Positions 49,156 to 57,984 of a stretch of 64,000 nt of DNA are shown in pieces. Origin of the DNA: Burkholderia guangdongensis (GTDB lineage Bacteria; Pseudomonadota; Gammaproteobacteria; Burkholderiales; Burkholderiaceae); the NCBI RefSeq assembly GCF_013403875.1, contig NZ_JACBNX010000023.1, forward strand, positions 143,556-207,555, given 5' to 3'. Every line of letters starts with the position of its first letter. Positions within the stretch are counted from its first letter, which is position 1. The notes beneath the pieces were generated by a model that was given only the letters and a program-made list of their open reading frames with translations, had not been told where the DNA came from and ran no database searches. A program made the translations under genes and the position numbers.

Positions 49156-50802
49156 CTACGCCGCCGGCGTGCCGTACCGCTCCCGCAGCCGCTTCTTGTC
49201 GAGCTTGCCGACGCTCGTCTTCTCGATCTGCTCGACGAACAGAAAGCGCTCCGGAATCGCATACTTCGAGATCGCGCCCGTGTCCGCCATCGCGCCCAGA
49301 TGCGCGCGCAGATCGCCGTCGGTCACCGCGACGCCCGGCCGCGGCACGACGAGCGCGAGCGGCCGCTCGCCCCATTTCGGATCCGCGACGCCGATCACCG
49401 CGACCTCGACCACACCGGGATGCTGGCCGATCGCGCTCTCGAGCGCAATCGACGAGATCCATTCGCCGCCGCTCTTGATCACGTCCTTCGCGCGGTCGAC
49501 GAGATACAGATAGCCGTCGTCGTCGAAGCGGCCGATGTCGCCGGTATGCATCCAGCCGCCTTCCCACAGCTTCGCGCCCGCTTCCGGGTTCTTCAGGTAG
49601 CCCTGCGTCAGATGCGGCGCGCGCGCGACGACCTCGCCGACCGACACGCCGTCGACCGGCACCGGCCGCATCTGCTCGTCGACCACCTGCACCTGCATGA
49701 ATACGCCCGGCATGCCGGGGCTCGTGCGGATGTCGATCTCGCGCTCGCGCCGCGCGTGCGGATCGTCGATGGCTTCGACGACGTCGGTCTTGATCTGCGC
49801 GAGCGTCAGTAGCGGGCAGCTCTCCGACATCCCGTAGCCGGCGTACACGTCGATCCCGCGCGCCAGCGCGTCCTTGCACAGCGCGCGCGGCAGCCCGCTG
49901 CCGCCGATCACGACCTTCCAGCCGCTGAAATCGACACCCTGCGCGTCGGGCGCGGACAGCACCATGTGCAGCACGGTCGGCACGCAGTGCGAGTAGGTCA
50001 CGCGCTCGTTCTTCACCAGATTCACCAGCATCGACGGCTCGTAGCGGCCCGGATAGACCTGCTGCCAGCCGCACATCGTCGCGATGTACGGATAGCCCCA
50101 CGCGTGCGCGTGGAACATCGGCGTCAGCGGCATGTACACGTCGTTGCGCGTGAAGCGGCCGTTCTCGGCCGCCTGCGAGATCGTTGCGAGCACCGACAGC
50201 GAATGCAGCACGATCTGCCGGTGGCTGAAGTAGACGCCCTTCGGCTGCCCGGTCGTGCCGGTCGTATAGAACAGCGTCGCGCGCGTGTTCTCGTCGAATT
50301 CGGGGAACGCGTGGTCCGGATCGCCGCCCGCGAGCAGCGCCTCGTACTCGCCGGCCCAGTCGAGCCCGAGCGGCGGCGCGTCGCCGCGTTCGTCCGTCAG
50401 GAAAATGAAGCGCTTCACGCGCGGCAACTGCGCGCGGATCGACTCGATCAGCGGCACGAAGTCGGCGTTCACCAGCAGCGTCTCGGCTTCCGCGTGGTCG
50501 AGCGTGTACGCGATCTGCTCCGGCGACAACCGCACGTTCGTCTTCATCAGCGTCGCGCCGAGCATCGGCACAGCGAAATACGCTTCGAGGTAGCGATGCG
50601 AATCCCAGTCGAGCACGGCCACCGTGTCGCCGGGTGCGACCCCGAGCGTCGACAGCGCGCTGCCGAGCCGGCCGATGCGCGCGACCAGCGTCGGATAGTC
50701 GAAGCGCAGCTGATCCCGATAGACGATTTCCTTGCGCGAACGCTGGGCGATCGGCGTGACCAGCATCTGTTTGATCAGCAGCGGGAAGTCATACGCGCTC
50801 AT
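49156..50802 (-). CDS. Fatty-acyl-CoA synthetase (AMP-binding)
   Basis: A 548-residue adenylate-forming ligase. P-loop LFYTTGTTGQPKGVYFSH, GYGMSESCPLLTL, TGDIGRFDDDGYLYLVDRAKDVIKSGGEWISS and the terminal IEKTSVGKLDKKRLRE with the catalytic Lys are intact. The MxPMFHAHAWGYPY segment is typical of medium/long-chain or alkylmalonate-like ligases. It is the most upstream gene of the SDR-SDR-thiolase set and would activate the acid substrate. It is followed by a 108-bp gap and then the SDR genes. Confidence 0.91.
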   Translation of the reverse strand: MSAYDFPLLIKQMLVTPIAQRSRKEIVYRDQLRFDYPTLVARIGRLGSALSTLGVAPGDTVAVLDWDSHRYLEAYFAVPMLGATLMKTNVRLSPEQIAYTLDHAEAETLLVNADFVPLIESIRAQLPRVKRFIFLTDERGDAPPLGLDWAGEYEALLAGGDPDHAFPEFDENTRATLFYTTGTTGQPKGVYFSHRQIVLHSLSVLATISQAAENGRFTRNDVYMPLTPMFHAHAWGYPYIATMCGWQQVYPGRYEPSMLVNLVKNERVTYSHCVPTVLHMVLSAPDAQGVDFSGWKVVIGGSGLPRALCKDALARGIDVYAGYGMSESCPLLTLAQIKTDVVEAIDDPHARREREIDIRTSPGMPGVFMQVQVVDEQMRPVPVDGVSVGEVVARAPHLTQGYLKNPEAGAKLWEGGWMHTGDIGRFDDDGYLYLVDRAKDVIKSGGEWISSIALESAIGQHPGVVEVAVIGVADPKWGERPLALVVPRPGVAVTDGDLRAHLGAMADTGAISKYAIPERFLFVEQIEKTSVGKLDKKRLRERYGTPAA

Positions 50803-50960
50803 GGGTCTCGTGTCTCCTGTCTAGTGTTCTCGTCAACGCACCTTACCCGAACCCCATCGGCCGTGCACGGGTGCTTTTCGACCGTCGCCGACGGCCACTG
50901 AAAACCGCGGCCGATTCGCGACAGCGCGCGCATCGGCGGGCACGACGCGCGCGCCGCCGC

Positions 50961-53768
50961 TCAACCGATCACGCCGAGCCGGCGCGCGATCGCGACCGCC
51001 TGCGTGCGGCTGCGCGCATCGACCTTGTTGTTGATGTTGCGCAGATGCGTGCGCACCGTGCTGTCGGACACGAACAGCTTCTCCGCGATCGCGTTGTTCG
51101 AGTAGCCCTCGGCGAGCAGTTGCAGCACGCGGATCTCCTTGCGCGTCAGCGGATCATGTAGCGCCGGCTTGTCCGTGGCCAGCGCGTTGGCAGGCGCGTT
51201 GGCAGGCACATCGGCGAGCACATCGGCGGGCACATCGGCGGGCACATCCGCGAGCCCACCGGCGAACCCATCCGCGGGCCCATCGGCGAGCCCGCACGCG
51301 GCGACGAGACGCAGCACGTACTCGGCCAGCACCGGATCGCGCGACGCGCCGCCGCTCGCGCCGAGCGTCCGCGAGAACTGCCGCAGCAGCGGCCCGACAT
51401 GGCCGCCGCCTTCGTCGAGCAGGAGCCGCGCGTAACCTTCCGCGCACGCCGCCTTCAGCAACGGCCCGAGCAGCGCCTGCGCGGCGGCCGGCTCGTCCGC
51501 GCGCTGATGCGCGAGCGCCGCGAGCAGCCGCAGCTTCATCGCGCGCCGGTGGCGCGCGTGCGCATCCGCGCGCGCGGCCGCGTCGACCAAGCGCGGCGCG
51601 GTGGCTTTCGCGTCGCCGGCGAGCGCTTCCCAGCGAAGCTGCGCGAGCGCCAGATAGTCGAGATCGTTGCCGATCAGATGCAGCGGCGCGACGCGCGCCC
51701 ACAGCCCCGGCTCGTCGGCGCGCGCGATCTCGTCGTGCGCGGCGCGCGCATGCCCCTGCATCAGCAGCACACGCGCGCGCTCGAGCTTCGCGCCGGCGAC
51801 CATCCGCGCGAGGCGCCGCGCATGGCCCAGGTGTTCGAGCCGGCTCAGCGTCTCGAACGCGTCGTCGACGTCGCCGCGCGCGAATGCGATCCGCGACAGC
51901 AGCACGTGCCCGATCGTCACGTGATCGGCGAGCAGCACGTCGCGCGCGAGCGGCACGTATACCTGCAGCAGATGCGCGGCCTGCGCGAGATCGTTCGCCT
52001 CGTAGACGGTCGCCGCGTACATCACGCCCGCCCACGCGTTGCCGCCGGTGTGCCCGTAGTGATGCGCACTGCCGGCGCCGACCGCGATCCGCAAGCGCGC
52101 GCTCGCCTCGCGCAGCCGCCCTTCCTGCAGATCGCAGATCGCCTCGACCGTCTCCGAATACATCAGGTTGAACGCGCTGCCGTCCGCGCTCTGCGTGCGG
52201 CGCGCGGTCTCTATCAGCCGGCGCGATTGCGCGTGCTCGCCGATCACCGCGAACAGGTTCGCCATCGCGTTCGCAAGCAGCATGTCCGCGAGCGCATGGC
52301 CGGTCGGCCAGTGCGCGAGGCACGCGCGGCCGACGTCGAGCGCCTCCTCGAAACGGTCCATCATCGCAAGCAGCGTCGGCTGCAGCGCGAGCACGTGCGG
52401 ACGCACCGCCAGGTCCGCGGTGTCGCGCAGCCCGCTGCGGTCGAGCAGTTCCATCGCCTCCCACGGCCCGCGCGTGAACGTCAGCGCCCACGCGCGAATC
52501 GCCTGCAGCGGCAGATGATCGCGCAGCACGGCGTCGGGCAGCGCGTCGAACCAGCGCATCAGGAGCCGCATCCGCCCCTCGCCGAGCAGCGACGGCGCAT
52601 GCTGCGCGAGCAGCGCGACCGCGTGCGCGAAATCGCCGCCGTCGAGCGCATGGTCGATCGCGGCCACCGGACGCTGCCGCGACAGGTACCAGTCGGCGGC
52701 CGCGCGATGCAGGCCCGCGATCTCGTCGGGCGCGTCGCGCAGCAGCTGCGCCTTCAGGAAATCGGCGATCAGGCTGTGATAGCGCCACGCGCGGTCGTCG
52801 CTGCCGTCACTGTCGATCGGCACGATCAGGCTCGCGGCCTCGAGCTGGCGCAGGATCGTCCCGCAGTCGGCGTCGGGCATCAGCGCGCGGCACAGCGGCT
52901 CGCTCAGATAGCGCAGCAGACTCGTGCGCAACAGGAACCGGCGCACCGGCTCCGGCTGGCGCGCGACGACGTCCTCGGCCAGATAGTCGGCGATCGAGCG
53001 GCTCGTGCCGGAGAAGCGGTCGATGAATTCGGTGCGCGCATCGCTGCGCTCGAGCGACGCCGACGCGAGCCACAGCGCGGCGGCCCAGCCTTCGGTCTTG
53101 CGATGCAGGCGCAGCAGGTCGTCGGCCGCGAGCGACATCGGCCGCACCGTGCGGAAGAACTGCTCGGTCTCGTCGATCGAGAAGCGCAGCGCGGCCGCGT
53201 CGATCTCGAGCAAGTGCCCACGCGCGCGCAGGCGGCCGAGCCGCAGATCCGGCGTGCAGCGCGTGCCGATCACGAGCTGGCCGTTGTACGGCAGATGATC
53301 GACGATCTCGCGCACCCAGGCGAGCACGCCCGGCTCCTGCAGCACCTCGAAATCGTCGAGAAAGAACGCGAACGGCTCGCGATGGCTCGCGAGCCGGTCC
53401 ATCGCCTGCAGCGCGACCTCGCCGATCGTGTGCGGCACCGGCCGCGCGGGCTCGGGCAGCACGTCGTCGCCGACGATCGCGGACACCGCCGCGTCGAAGC
53501 CGGACAGAAAGCGCACCGGATCGTTGTCGGCGCTGTCGAGCGTGAGCCACGTCGTCGCGACCGACGCGTGCTCGAGCCGCGCCCGGTGCTGCAGCATCGC
53601 GGTCGTCTTGCCGAACCCGGCCGGCGCGCGCACGATCACGAGCCGCGCGGACGCCGCCGCCTGCAGCAGATCCCGGACGCGCTGCCGGATCACGTGGGTG
53701 GCGGCGGAGACGGGCGGGCTGAGCTTCATGCTCGGCACGTGGCGGGTCAGGCTCGACGACGAAGTCAT
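50961..53768 (-). CDS. MalT-like LuxR-family (LAL) transcriptional activator
   Basis: A 935-residue STAND regulator. Walker A (APAGFGKTT, ~48-56) and Walker B (FFLDDFE) form the NTPase; residues ~330-820 are helical repeats; a C-terminal LuxR HTH (LTRKEIRVLQLLAEGYSNNAIAEKLFVSDSTVRTHLRNI) binds DNA. Related proteins (MalT, AlkS) activate catabolic operons when effector and ATP bind. Its place between the synthetase/SDR/thiolase genes and the hydrolase/CoA-transferase/dehydrogenase genes suggests it controls both. A 12-bp repeat forms the linker (~826-862) before the HTH. The start at ATG 53768 has no clear ribosome site; ATG 53731 is possible. Confidence 0.88.
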   Translation of the reverse strand: MTSSSSLTRHVPSMKLSPPVSAATHVIRQRVRDLLQAAASARLVIVRAPAGFGKTTAMLQHRARLEHASVATTWLTLDSADNDPVRFLSGFDAAVSAIVGDDVLPEPARPVPHTIGEVALQAMDRLASHREPFAFFLDDFEVLQEPGVLAWVREIVDHLPYNGQLVIGTRCTPDLRLGRLRARGHLLEIDAAALRFSIDETEQFFRTVRPMSLAADDLLRLHRKTEGWAAALWLASASLERSDARTEFIDRFSGTSRSIADYLAEDVVARQPEPVRRFLLRTSLLRYLSEPLCRALMPDADCGTILRQLEAASLIVPIDSDGSDDRAWRYHSLIADFLKAQLLRDAPDEIAGLHRAAADWYLSRQRPVAAIDHALDGGDFAHAVALLAQHAPSLLGEGRMRLLMRWFDALPDAVLRDHLPLQAIRAWALTFTRGPWEAMELLDRSGLRDTADLAVRPHVLALQPTLLAMMDRFEEALDVGRACLAHWPTGHALADMLLANAMANLFAVIGEHAQSRRLIETARRTQSADGSAFNLMYSETVEAICDLQEGRLREASARLRIAVGAGSAHHYGHTGGNAWAGVMYAATVYEANDLAQAAHLLQVYVPLARDVLLADHVTIGHVLLSRIAFARGDVDDAFETLSRLEHLGHARRLARMVAGAKLERARVLLMQGHARAAHDEIARADEPGLWARVAPLHLIGNDLDYLALAQLRWEALAGDAKATAPRLVDAAARADAHARHRRAMKLRLLAALAHQRADEPAAAQALLGPLLKAACAEGYARLLLDEGGGHVGPLLRQFSRTLGASGGASRDPVLAEYVLRLVAACGLADGPADGFAGGLADVPADVPADVLADVPANAPANALATDKPALHDPLTRKEIRVLQLLAEGYSNNAIAEKLFVSDSTVRTHLRNINNKVDARSRTQAVAIARRLGVIG
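51184..51291. repeat. 12-bp tandem repeat, 9 units, in the LAL regulator linker
   Basis: Nine units of ACATCGGCGGGC type encode A-D-V-P/A-N-A-P repeats joining the helical-repeat sensor to the LuxR DNA-binding domain. Confidence 0.9.
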
Positions 53769-54076
53769 CTGCGGGCAGGCGGAGCGAACGACGGGGCGAA
53801 CACCACTGGGCGAATGATAGGACGAACCGCGGGACAACCACGGGGCGAACGAACGTTCGATATTAGCAAAACACCGCCGATTCGGCCCTCGGGAATTCCC
53901 TGTCGTGCGCGCGCGCGCATTCCGGAGGATCGTGCTGTGTCGGCCGGGTGCCGGCGGGACAGTGCACATCGCCGATTTCGGCGATCCCGCCGCGCACGGC
54001 ACGGTGCGGCGCAGCCGATTGCTGAGCGCCGCATGCCGGCCGCCAACAATCGCGCATACAGCGATGGAGACAACGC
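53769..54076. other. 308-bp divergent spacer between LAL regulator and alpha/beta hydrolase genes
   Basis: It holds a loose repeat of GGGCGAAC-like words (about 53775-53850) and a palindrome CGAACGTTCG in an AT-richer patch near 53850-53870. I see no confident promoter hexamers and no gene. Confidence 0.5.
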
Positions 54077-55417
54077 TTGAACCCGACGAAAAAATCGCCC
54101 CCCTCCCGCCGCCGCACGCGCCCCGCCGCGGCGCCCCAGCCGGATCTCGGCCGGCCGCACAACACGCGCGCCGACCGCCTCGACCCCGAAGCCGCGACGC
54201 TGCTGTCGATGCTGAATCTCGCGGATCGCGGCGCGCTCAGCGACAAGAGTCTCGCGCGGCACCGGCTCGCGTGGCGGCTGTCCGCGCTCGCGCTCGGCCG
54301 CGCGGACGCGGTCGCGCAGGTCGAGACGCTGACCGTGCCCGGCCCGGACGCGCCGCTCGAGCTGCGGCTGTACCGGCCGTCGGCCAGCGCCGAGCCCGCG
54401 CCCGCGTTCCTGTGGTTCCACGGCGGCGGTTTCCTGATGGGCGGCATCGCGACCGCGGACACGCTGTGCCGCCACATCGCGAAGGCGAGCGGCGCGATCG
54501 TCGTCGCCGCGCGCTACCGGCTCGCGCCGGAGCACGATCTGTACGCGGGCCGCGCGGACTGCCTCGCGGCGCTCGACTGGCTCGTCAACGAAGGCCACAC
54601 GGTCGGCATCGACGCGACGCGGATCGCGATCGGCGGCGACTCGGCCGGCGGCAATCTCGCGGCGGCCGTCGCGCAACGCCACACGGCGCGGGGCGGGCCG
54701 GCGCTGCGGATGCAGGTGCTCGCATATCCGGCGACGAACCTGCACGACGAGTTCGCGTCGATGTCGGAGAATGCACGCGGCTACATGCTGACCACGGAGC
54801 GGATCGACGCGATCCTGTCGCTGATCACGCGCGAGCCGGCCGACCTGACCGATCCGTGGATTTCCCCGGCGTTCAGCCCCGCGCTCGACGGGCTGCCGCC
54901 GGCGCTGATCCTGACCGCGGGCTACGATCCGATCCGCGACGACGGTCTCGCGTACGTGGGCAAGCTGCGCGACGCCGGCGTGCCGGTCGAGCTGCTGCAT
55001 TACGCGGGCCAATTCCACGGATTCCTGAACTTCGACGGCGTGCTGCGCACCGCGCGCGACGCACTCGACCGGATCGGCGCCGCGCTGCGGCGCGCGCTCG
55101 CGGATACGCCGACGGCCGCGGTCGACCGCACGGTCGAAATCGCCGCCTGCACGCGCGAGTCGGTTGCGTTCCCGACGCTGCGGCTCGGCCGCGAGATGCT
55201 GATTGCGGGGCTGATGGTCGGCGAGCGGCTCGAGAGCTGGCGCGCCGCGATGATGCGCCGCGTGCTGCCCGGCTCCGGCTGGGCGGCCGCGCTCGCGGGC
55301 TCGCTGCTGCTCAATCCGGTGACCGCGTATCGTGCGGAAATCGGCCAGCGGTACGCGGCGATCGGCGCGCGCGAGACGTATCGCGGCGGGCTCGACGGAC
55401 GGCCTTATCCGGGGTGA
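54077..55417 (+). CDS. Alpha/beta hydrolase, HSL (hormone-sensitive lipase) family
   Basis: A 446-residue esterase. The HSL oxyanion motif HGGGF, nucleophile GDSAGGN, Asp in AGYDPIRDD and His in GQFHGFLNF are all present. A ~90-residue C-terminal extension (AFPTLRLGREMLIAGLMVGERLESW...) follows the catalytic domain and is unusual for HSL esterases. I start at TTG 54077 because GGAG lies 7 nt upstream and no in-frame ATG precedes the conserved part except Met45. It could free the acid that the CoA ligases activate. Confidence 0.85.
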   Translation: MNPTKKSPPSRRRTRPAAAPQPDLGRPHNTRADRLDPEAATLLSMLNLADRGALSDKSLARHRLAWRLSALALGRADAVAQVETLTVPGPDAPLELRLYRPSASAEPAPAFLWFHGGGFLMGGIATADTLCRHIAKASGAIVVAARYRLAPEHDLYAGRADCLAALDWLVNEGHTVGIDATRIAIGGDSAGGNLAAAVAQRHTARGGPALRMQVLAYPATNLHDEFASMSENARGYMLTTERIDAILSLITREPADLTDPWISPAFSPALDGLPPALILTAGYDPIRDDGLAYVGKLRDAGVPVELLHYAGQFHGFLNFDGVLRTARDALDRIGAALRRALADTPTAAVDRTVEIAACTRESVAFPTLRLGREMLIAGLMVGERLESWRAAMMRRVLPGSGWAAALAGSLLLNPVTAYRAEIGQRYAAIGARETYRGGLDGRPYPG

Positions 55418-55449
55418 TTCGCGCTGTGATTCGTGCAGTGATTCGCGCG
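55414..55449. repeat. 12-bp tandem repeat, 3 units, at the hydrolase stop codon
   Basis: GTGATTCGCGCT, GTGATTCGTGCA and GTGATTCGCGCG start one base before the stop TGA (55415-55417), so the stop motif itself is repeated. Confidence 0.8.
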
Positions 55450-55505
55450 GGCTGACTCGCGCGGGTCGGCTCACGGATTGAAGCGCGAAACGACGATGCG
55501 GGTCG

Positions 55506-55539
55506 ACGGCATGAGCGGCACGCGTGCCGCTCATGCCGT
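55506..55539. terminator. Perfect 34-bp palindrome between convergent genes
   Basis: ACGGCATGAGCGGCACG is followed immediately by its exact reverse complement. It lies between the convergent hydrolase and MBL genes, 6 bp from the latter's stop. A bidirectional terminator is likely, though no T-tract follows. Confidence 0.65.
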
Positions 55540-55545
55540 TCGCAC

Positions 55546-56649
55546 TTACGTGGCGGCGGTGGCGGCGGTGGCCGTGGCGCCGTCTGTCGCGCGATACCAC
55601 GCGACGCCATCGGCATCGATACTGCGCTCGGCCCGCCCCTGATGCAGCAGATGGTTCAGGCACGCGAGGCTTTCGCCGGTCGCCATCCCGAGCAATGCGG
55701 TCGCCGATTCGCCGATCGGCCGCGAGAACAGCGCCTCGAACACGTCGACCGCGCGCTTCGGCGTCGCGAGCGCGCCGACGAGCCGGTCGAGCGCGCGCTG
55801 CTGGCTCGCCGCGAGCGCGTCGATCCGCGCATGCAGCCCGCGGAAGCATTCGCCGTGCGCGGGCAGCACGAGCACGTCGTCGGGCACGACGCGCTTCACC
55901 TTCGCAAGCGAGTCGAGCCATTCGCTCATCGGATCGGCGTCCGGCTCGATCGGCAGCACCGACACGTTCGACGAGATTTTCGGCAGCACCTGATCGCCGG
56001 AGATCAGCACGCGCAGCGCCGGACAGTACAGGCACGCGTGCTCGGGCGAATGCCCGCTGCCGACGATCACCTGCCAGTCGTGCGCACCGATCTTCACCGT
56101 CTCGCCGTCGCGTAGCCGGCGATAGCTGTCGGGCAGCGCGTGGATGTGCTTGCCGAAGTTGCCGAAGCGCGCGCGGTAGGTTTCGAGCGCGGCGTCGCTC
56201 CAGCCCGCGCGGTGAAAGAATTCGATCGCGTCGGGCGGCGCTTCGCGGCCGCTGTCGGACGTCATCACGCGGCAGGTCAGGTATTCGAGGCGCGTCATCC
56301 ACAGCCGGATCCCGAACTTGCGCGTGAGCCACCCCGCGAGCCCGGCGTGATCGGGATGCAGGTGCGTAACGAACACGCGCGTCATCCGCCGCCCGGTGGT
56401 GTCGTTCGCGAACAGCTCGCGCCAGACGTGAATCGCGTCGTCGGTGCGCGCGCCGGTGTCGACGATCGCCCAGCCGTCCCCGTCGTCGAGCGCCCACAGG
56501 TTGATGTGGTCGAGCGCGTACGGCAGCGGCATCCGGAACCAGTACACGCCCGGCGCGACCTCGATCGTCTGCCCGCGCGCGGGCGGCCCGTCAAACGGAT
56601 AGTCGAGCGCGTCCCGCTTCGCGGCGCGCCCCTGTTCGGCTGTCGTCAT
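55546..56649 (-). CDS. Metallo-beta-lactamase-fold hydrolase
   Basis: A 367-residue MBL-fold enzyme. The metal motif THLHPDHAG (HxHxDH), GSGHSPEHACLY, SGDQVLP and VLPAHGE give the full dinuclear site. A C-terminal helical winged-helix-like extension (LFSRPIGESATALLGMATGESLACLNHLLHQG) is as in glyoxalase-II-like/LACTB2-type proteins, which hydrolyse thioesters or act on nucleic acids. In this acyl-CoA neighbourhood a thioesterase-like role is plausible. ATG 56649 has a GAGGAAG site. The last residues (A-T-A repeats) are low-complexity. Confidence 0.87.
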   Translation of the reverse strand: MTTAEQGRAAKRDALDYPFDGPPARGQTIEVAPGVYWFRMPLPYALDHINLWALDDGDGWAIVDTGARTDDAIHVWRELFANDTTGRRMTRVFVTHLHPDHAGLAGWLTRKFGIRLWMTRLEYLTCRVMTSDSGREAPPDAIEFFHRAGWSDAALETYRARFGNFGKHIHALPDSYRRLRDGETVKIGAHDWQVIVGSGHSPEHACLYCPALRVLISGDQVLPKISSNVSVLPIEPDADPMSEWLDSLAKVKRVVPDDVLVLPAHGECFRGLHARIDALAASQQRALDRLVGALATPKRAVDVFEALFSRPIGESATALLGMATGESLACLNHLLHQGRAERSIDADGVAWYRATDGATATAATAAT

Positions 56650-56784
56650 CGGCTTCCTCTTCTCGCTGTGTTCTGGCGGTTTTCCACTGGTCGAACCGAC
56701 ATTCTGCCGCGCCGCGCTTGCAAGAGCCATACGATTGCCGCGATGACGGCGGCAAAGATGCGCGAGCGCGGTCATCGCAGCCGG

Positions 56785-57915
56785 TCATCGCCGCCCGTCG
56801 CCGCGCCACGCCGCCAGCACGTCGTCGACGCTGCTGTCCTCCCGATCCGCCTCGCGCGCCTCCGGCACGGTCCGGCTGAAGCGCGGCGCGGGCGCCGGCT
56901 GCGTGACCCCGCCGAGCTCGACGAACGCGCGGCGCGCGACGTTGTGCGGATGCGCGCTCGCTTCGTCGAGATCGAGCACCGGCGCGAAGCACACGTCCGT
57001 CCCTTCGAGCCGCTCGACCCACTCCGCGCGCGTGCGCGTCGCGATCTTCGCGGCGATCCGCCGCTTCAGCACCGGCCAGTTGCGCGCATTCATCTGCTCG
57101 CGGAAATCCGCGTCGCCGTCGAGCTCGAGCCGCGCGAGCAATTCCGCGTAGAACGCCGGCTCGAGCGAGCCGATCGACACGAGCTTGCCGTCCGCGCACG
57201 CATACGTGTCGTAGAACGGCGCCGCGCCGTCGAGCAGATTCGCGCCGCGCTGCACACTCCAGTGGCCGGCCGCGCGCATCCCGTAGAACATCGCGCCGAG
57301 CAGCGCGGCGCCGTCGCTCATCGCCGCGTCGATCACCTGCCCTTTGCCGCTCGCGCGCGCTTCGACGAGCGCGCACGCAACGCCGAACGCAAGCATCATC
57401 GCGCCGCCGCCGTAGTCGCCGACGAGGTTCAGCGGCGGCGCCGGCGGCTCGCCGGCCCGCCCCATCGCGCCGAGCATCCCGGAGATTGCGATGTAGTTCA
57501 GGTCGTGCCCGGCCGCGTGCGCGAGCGGCCCGTGCTGCCCCCAGCCGGTCATCCGGCCGTACACGAGCGCCGGATTGCGCACGAGGCAGACGTCCGGCCC
57601 GAGCCCGAGCCGCTCCATCACGCCGGGGCGGAACCCTTCGATCAGTACGTGAGCGTGCTCGACGAGCGCGAGCGCCTGCGCCACGCCGTCCGCCGACTTC
57701 AGGTCGAGTGCGACCGTGCGCTTGCCGCGCGCGGTCACGTCGAAGCGCCGCGCATCGGCGGGCAGCGGCTTGCCGTCGAGGCCGACGCGCCGGTCCGCCG
57801 GCCGATCGACGCGGATCACGTCCGCGCCCATGTCGGCCAGCATCATCCCGCAGAACGGGCCCGGGCCGATCCCGACCATCTCCACCACGCGGATGCCCTT
57901 CAGAGGTCCTGTCAT
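56785..57915 (-). CDS. CaiB/BaiF family CoA-transferase (alpha-methylacyl-CoA racemase-like)
   Basis: A 376-residue family III enzyme. GIRVVEMVGIGPGPFCGMMLADMGADVIRVDRP, the DLKSADGVAQALALVEHAHVLIEGFRPGVMERLGLGPD segment and GHDLNYIAISGMLGAMGRAGEPPAPPLNLVGDYGGG strongly resemble alpha-methylacyl-CoA racemase, which epimerises 2-methyl-branched acyl-CoAs; the His-Asp (GHD) and the later Asp (GDYGGG) fit its catalytic residues. It is next to an acyl-CoA dehydrogenase, so branched or isoprenoid acids are likely substrates. ATG 57915 has only a weak site. Confidence 0.88.
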   Translation of the reverse strand: MTGPLKGIRVVEMVGIGPGPFCGMMLADMGADVIRVDRPADRRVGLDGKPLPADARRFDVTARGKRTVALDLKSADGVAQALALVEHAHVLIEGFRPGVMERLGLGPDVCLVRNPALVYGRMTGWGQHGPLAHAAGHDLNYIAISGMLGAMGRAGEPPAPPLNLVGDYGGGAMMLAFGVACALVEARASGKGQVIDAAMSDGAALLGAMFYGMRAAGHWSVQRGANLLDGAAPFYDTYACADGKLVSIGSLEPAFYAELLARLELDGDADFREQMNARNWPVLKRRIAAKIATRTRAEWVERLEGTDVCFAPVLDLDEASAHPHNVARRAFVELGGVTQPAPAPRFSRTVPEAREADREDSSVDDVLAAWRGDGRR

Positions 57916-57938
57916 GTCCGTTGATCCGTTGCTGTCGT

Positions 57939-57982
57939 CACGCAAGAGCCACGCAAGAGTCACGCAAGGGCCACGCCAGCGC
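57939..57982. repeat. 11-bp tandem repeat, 4 units, before the acyl-CoA dehydrogenase stop
   Basis: Units CACGCAAGAGC, CACGCAAGAGT, CACGCAAGGGC and CACGCCAGCGC lie between the dehydrogenase stop (57985) and the CoA-transferase start. Confidence 0.85.
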
Positions 57983-57984
57983 GC

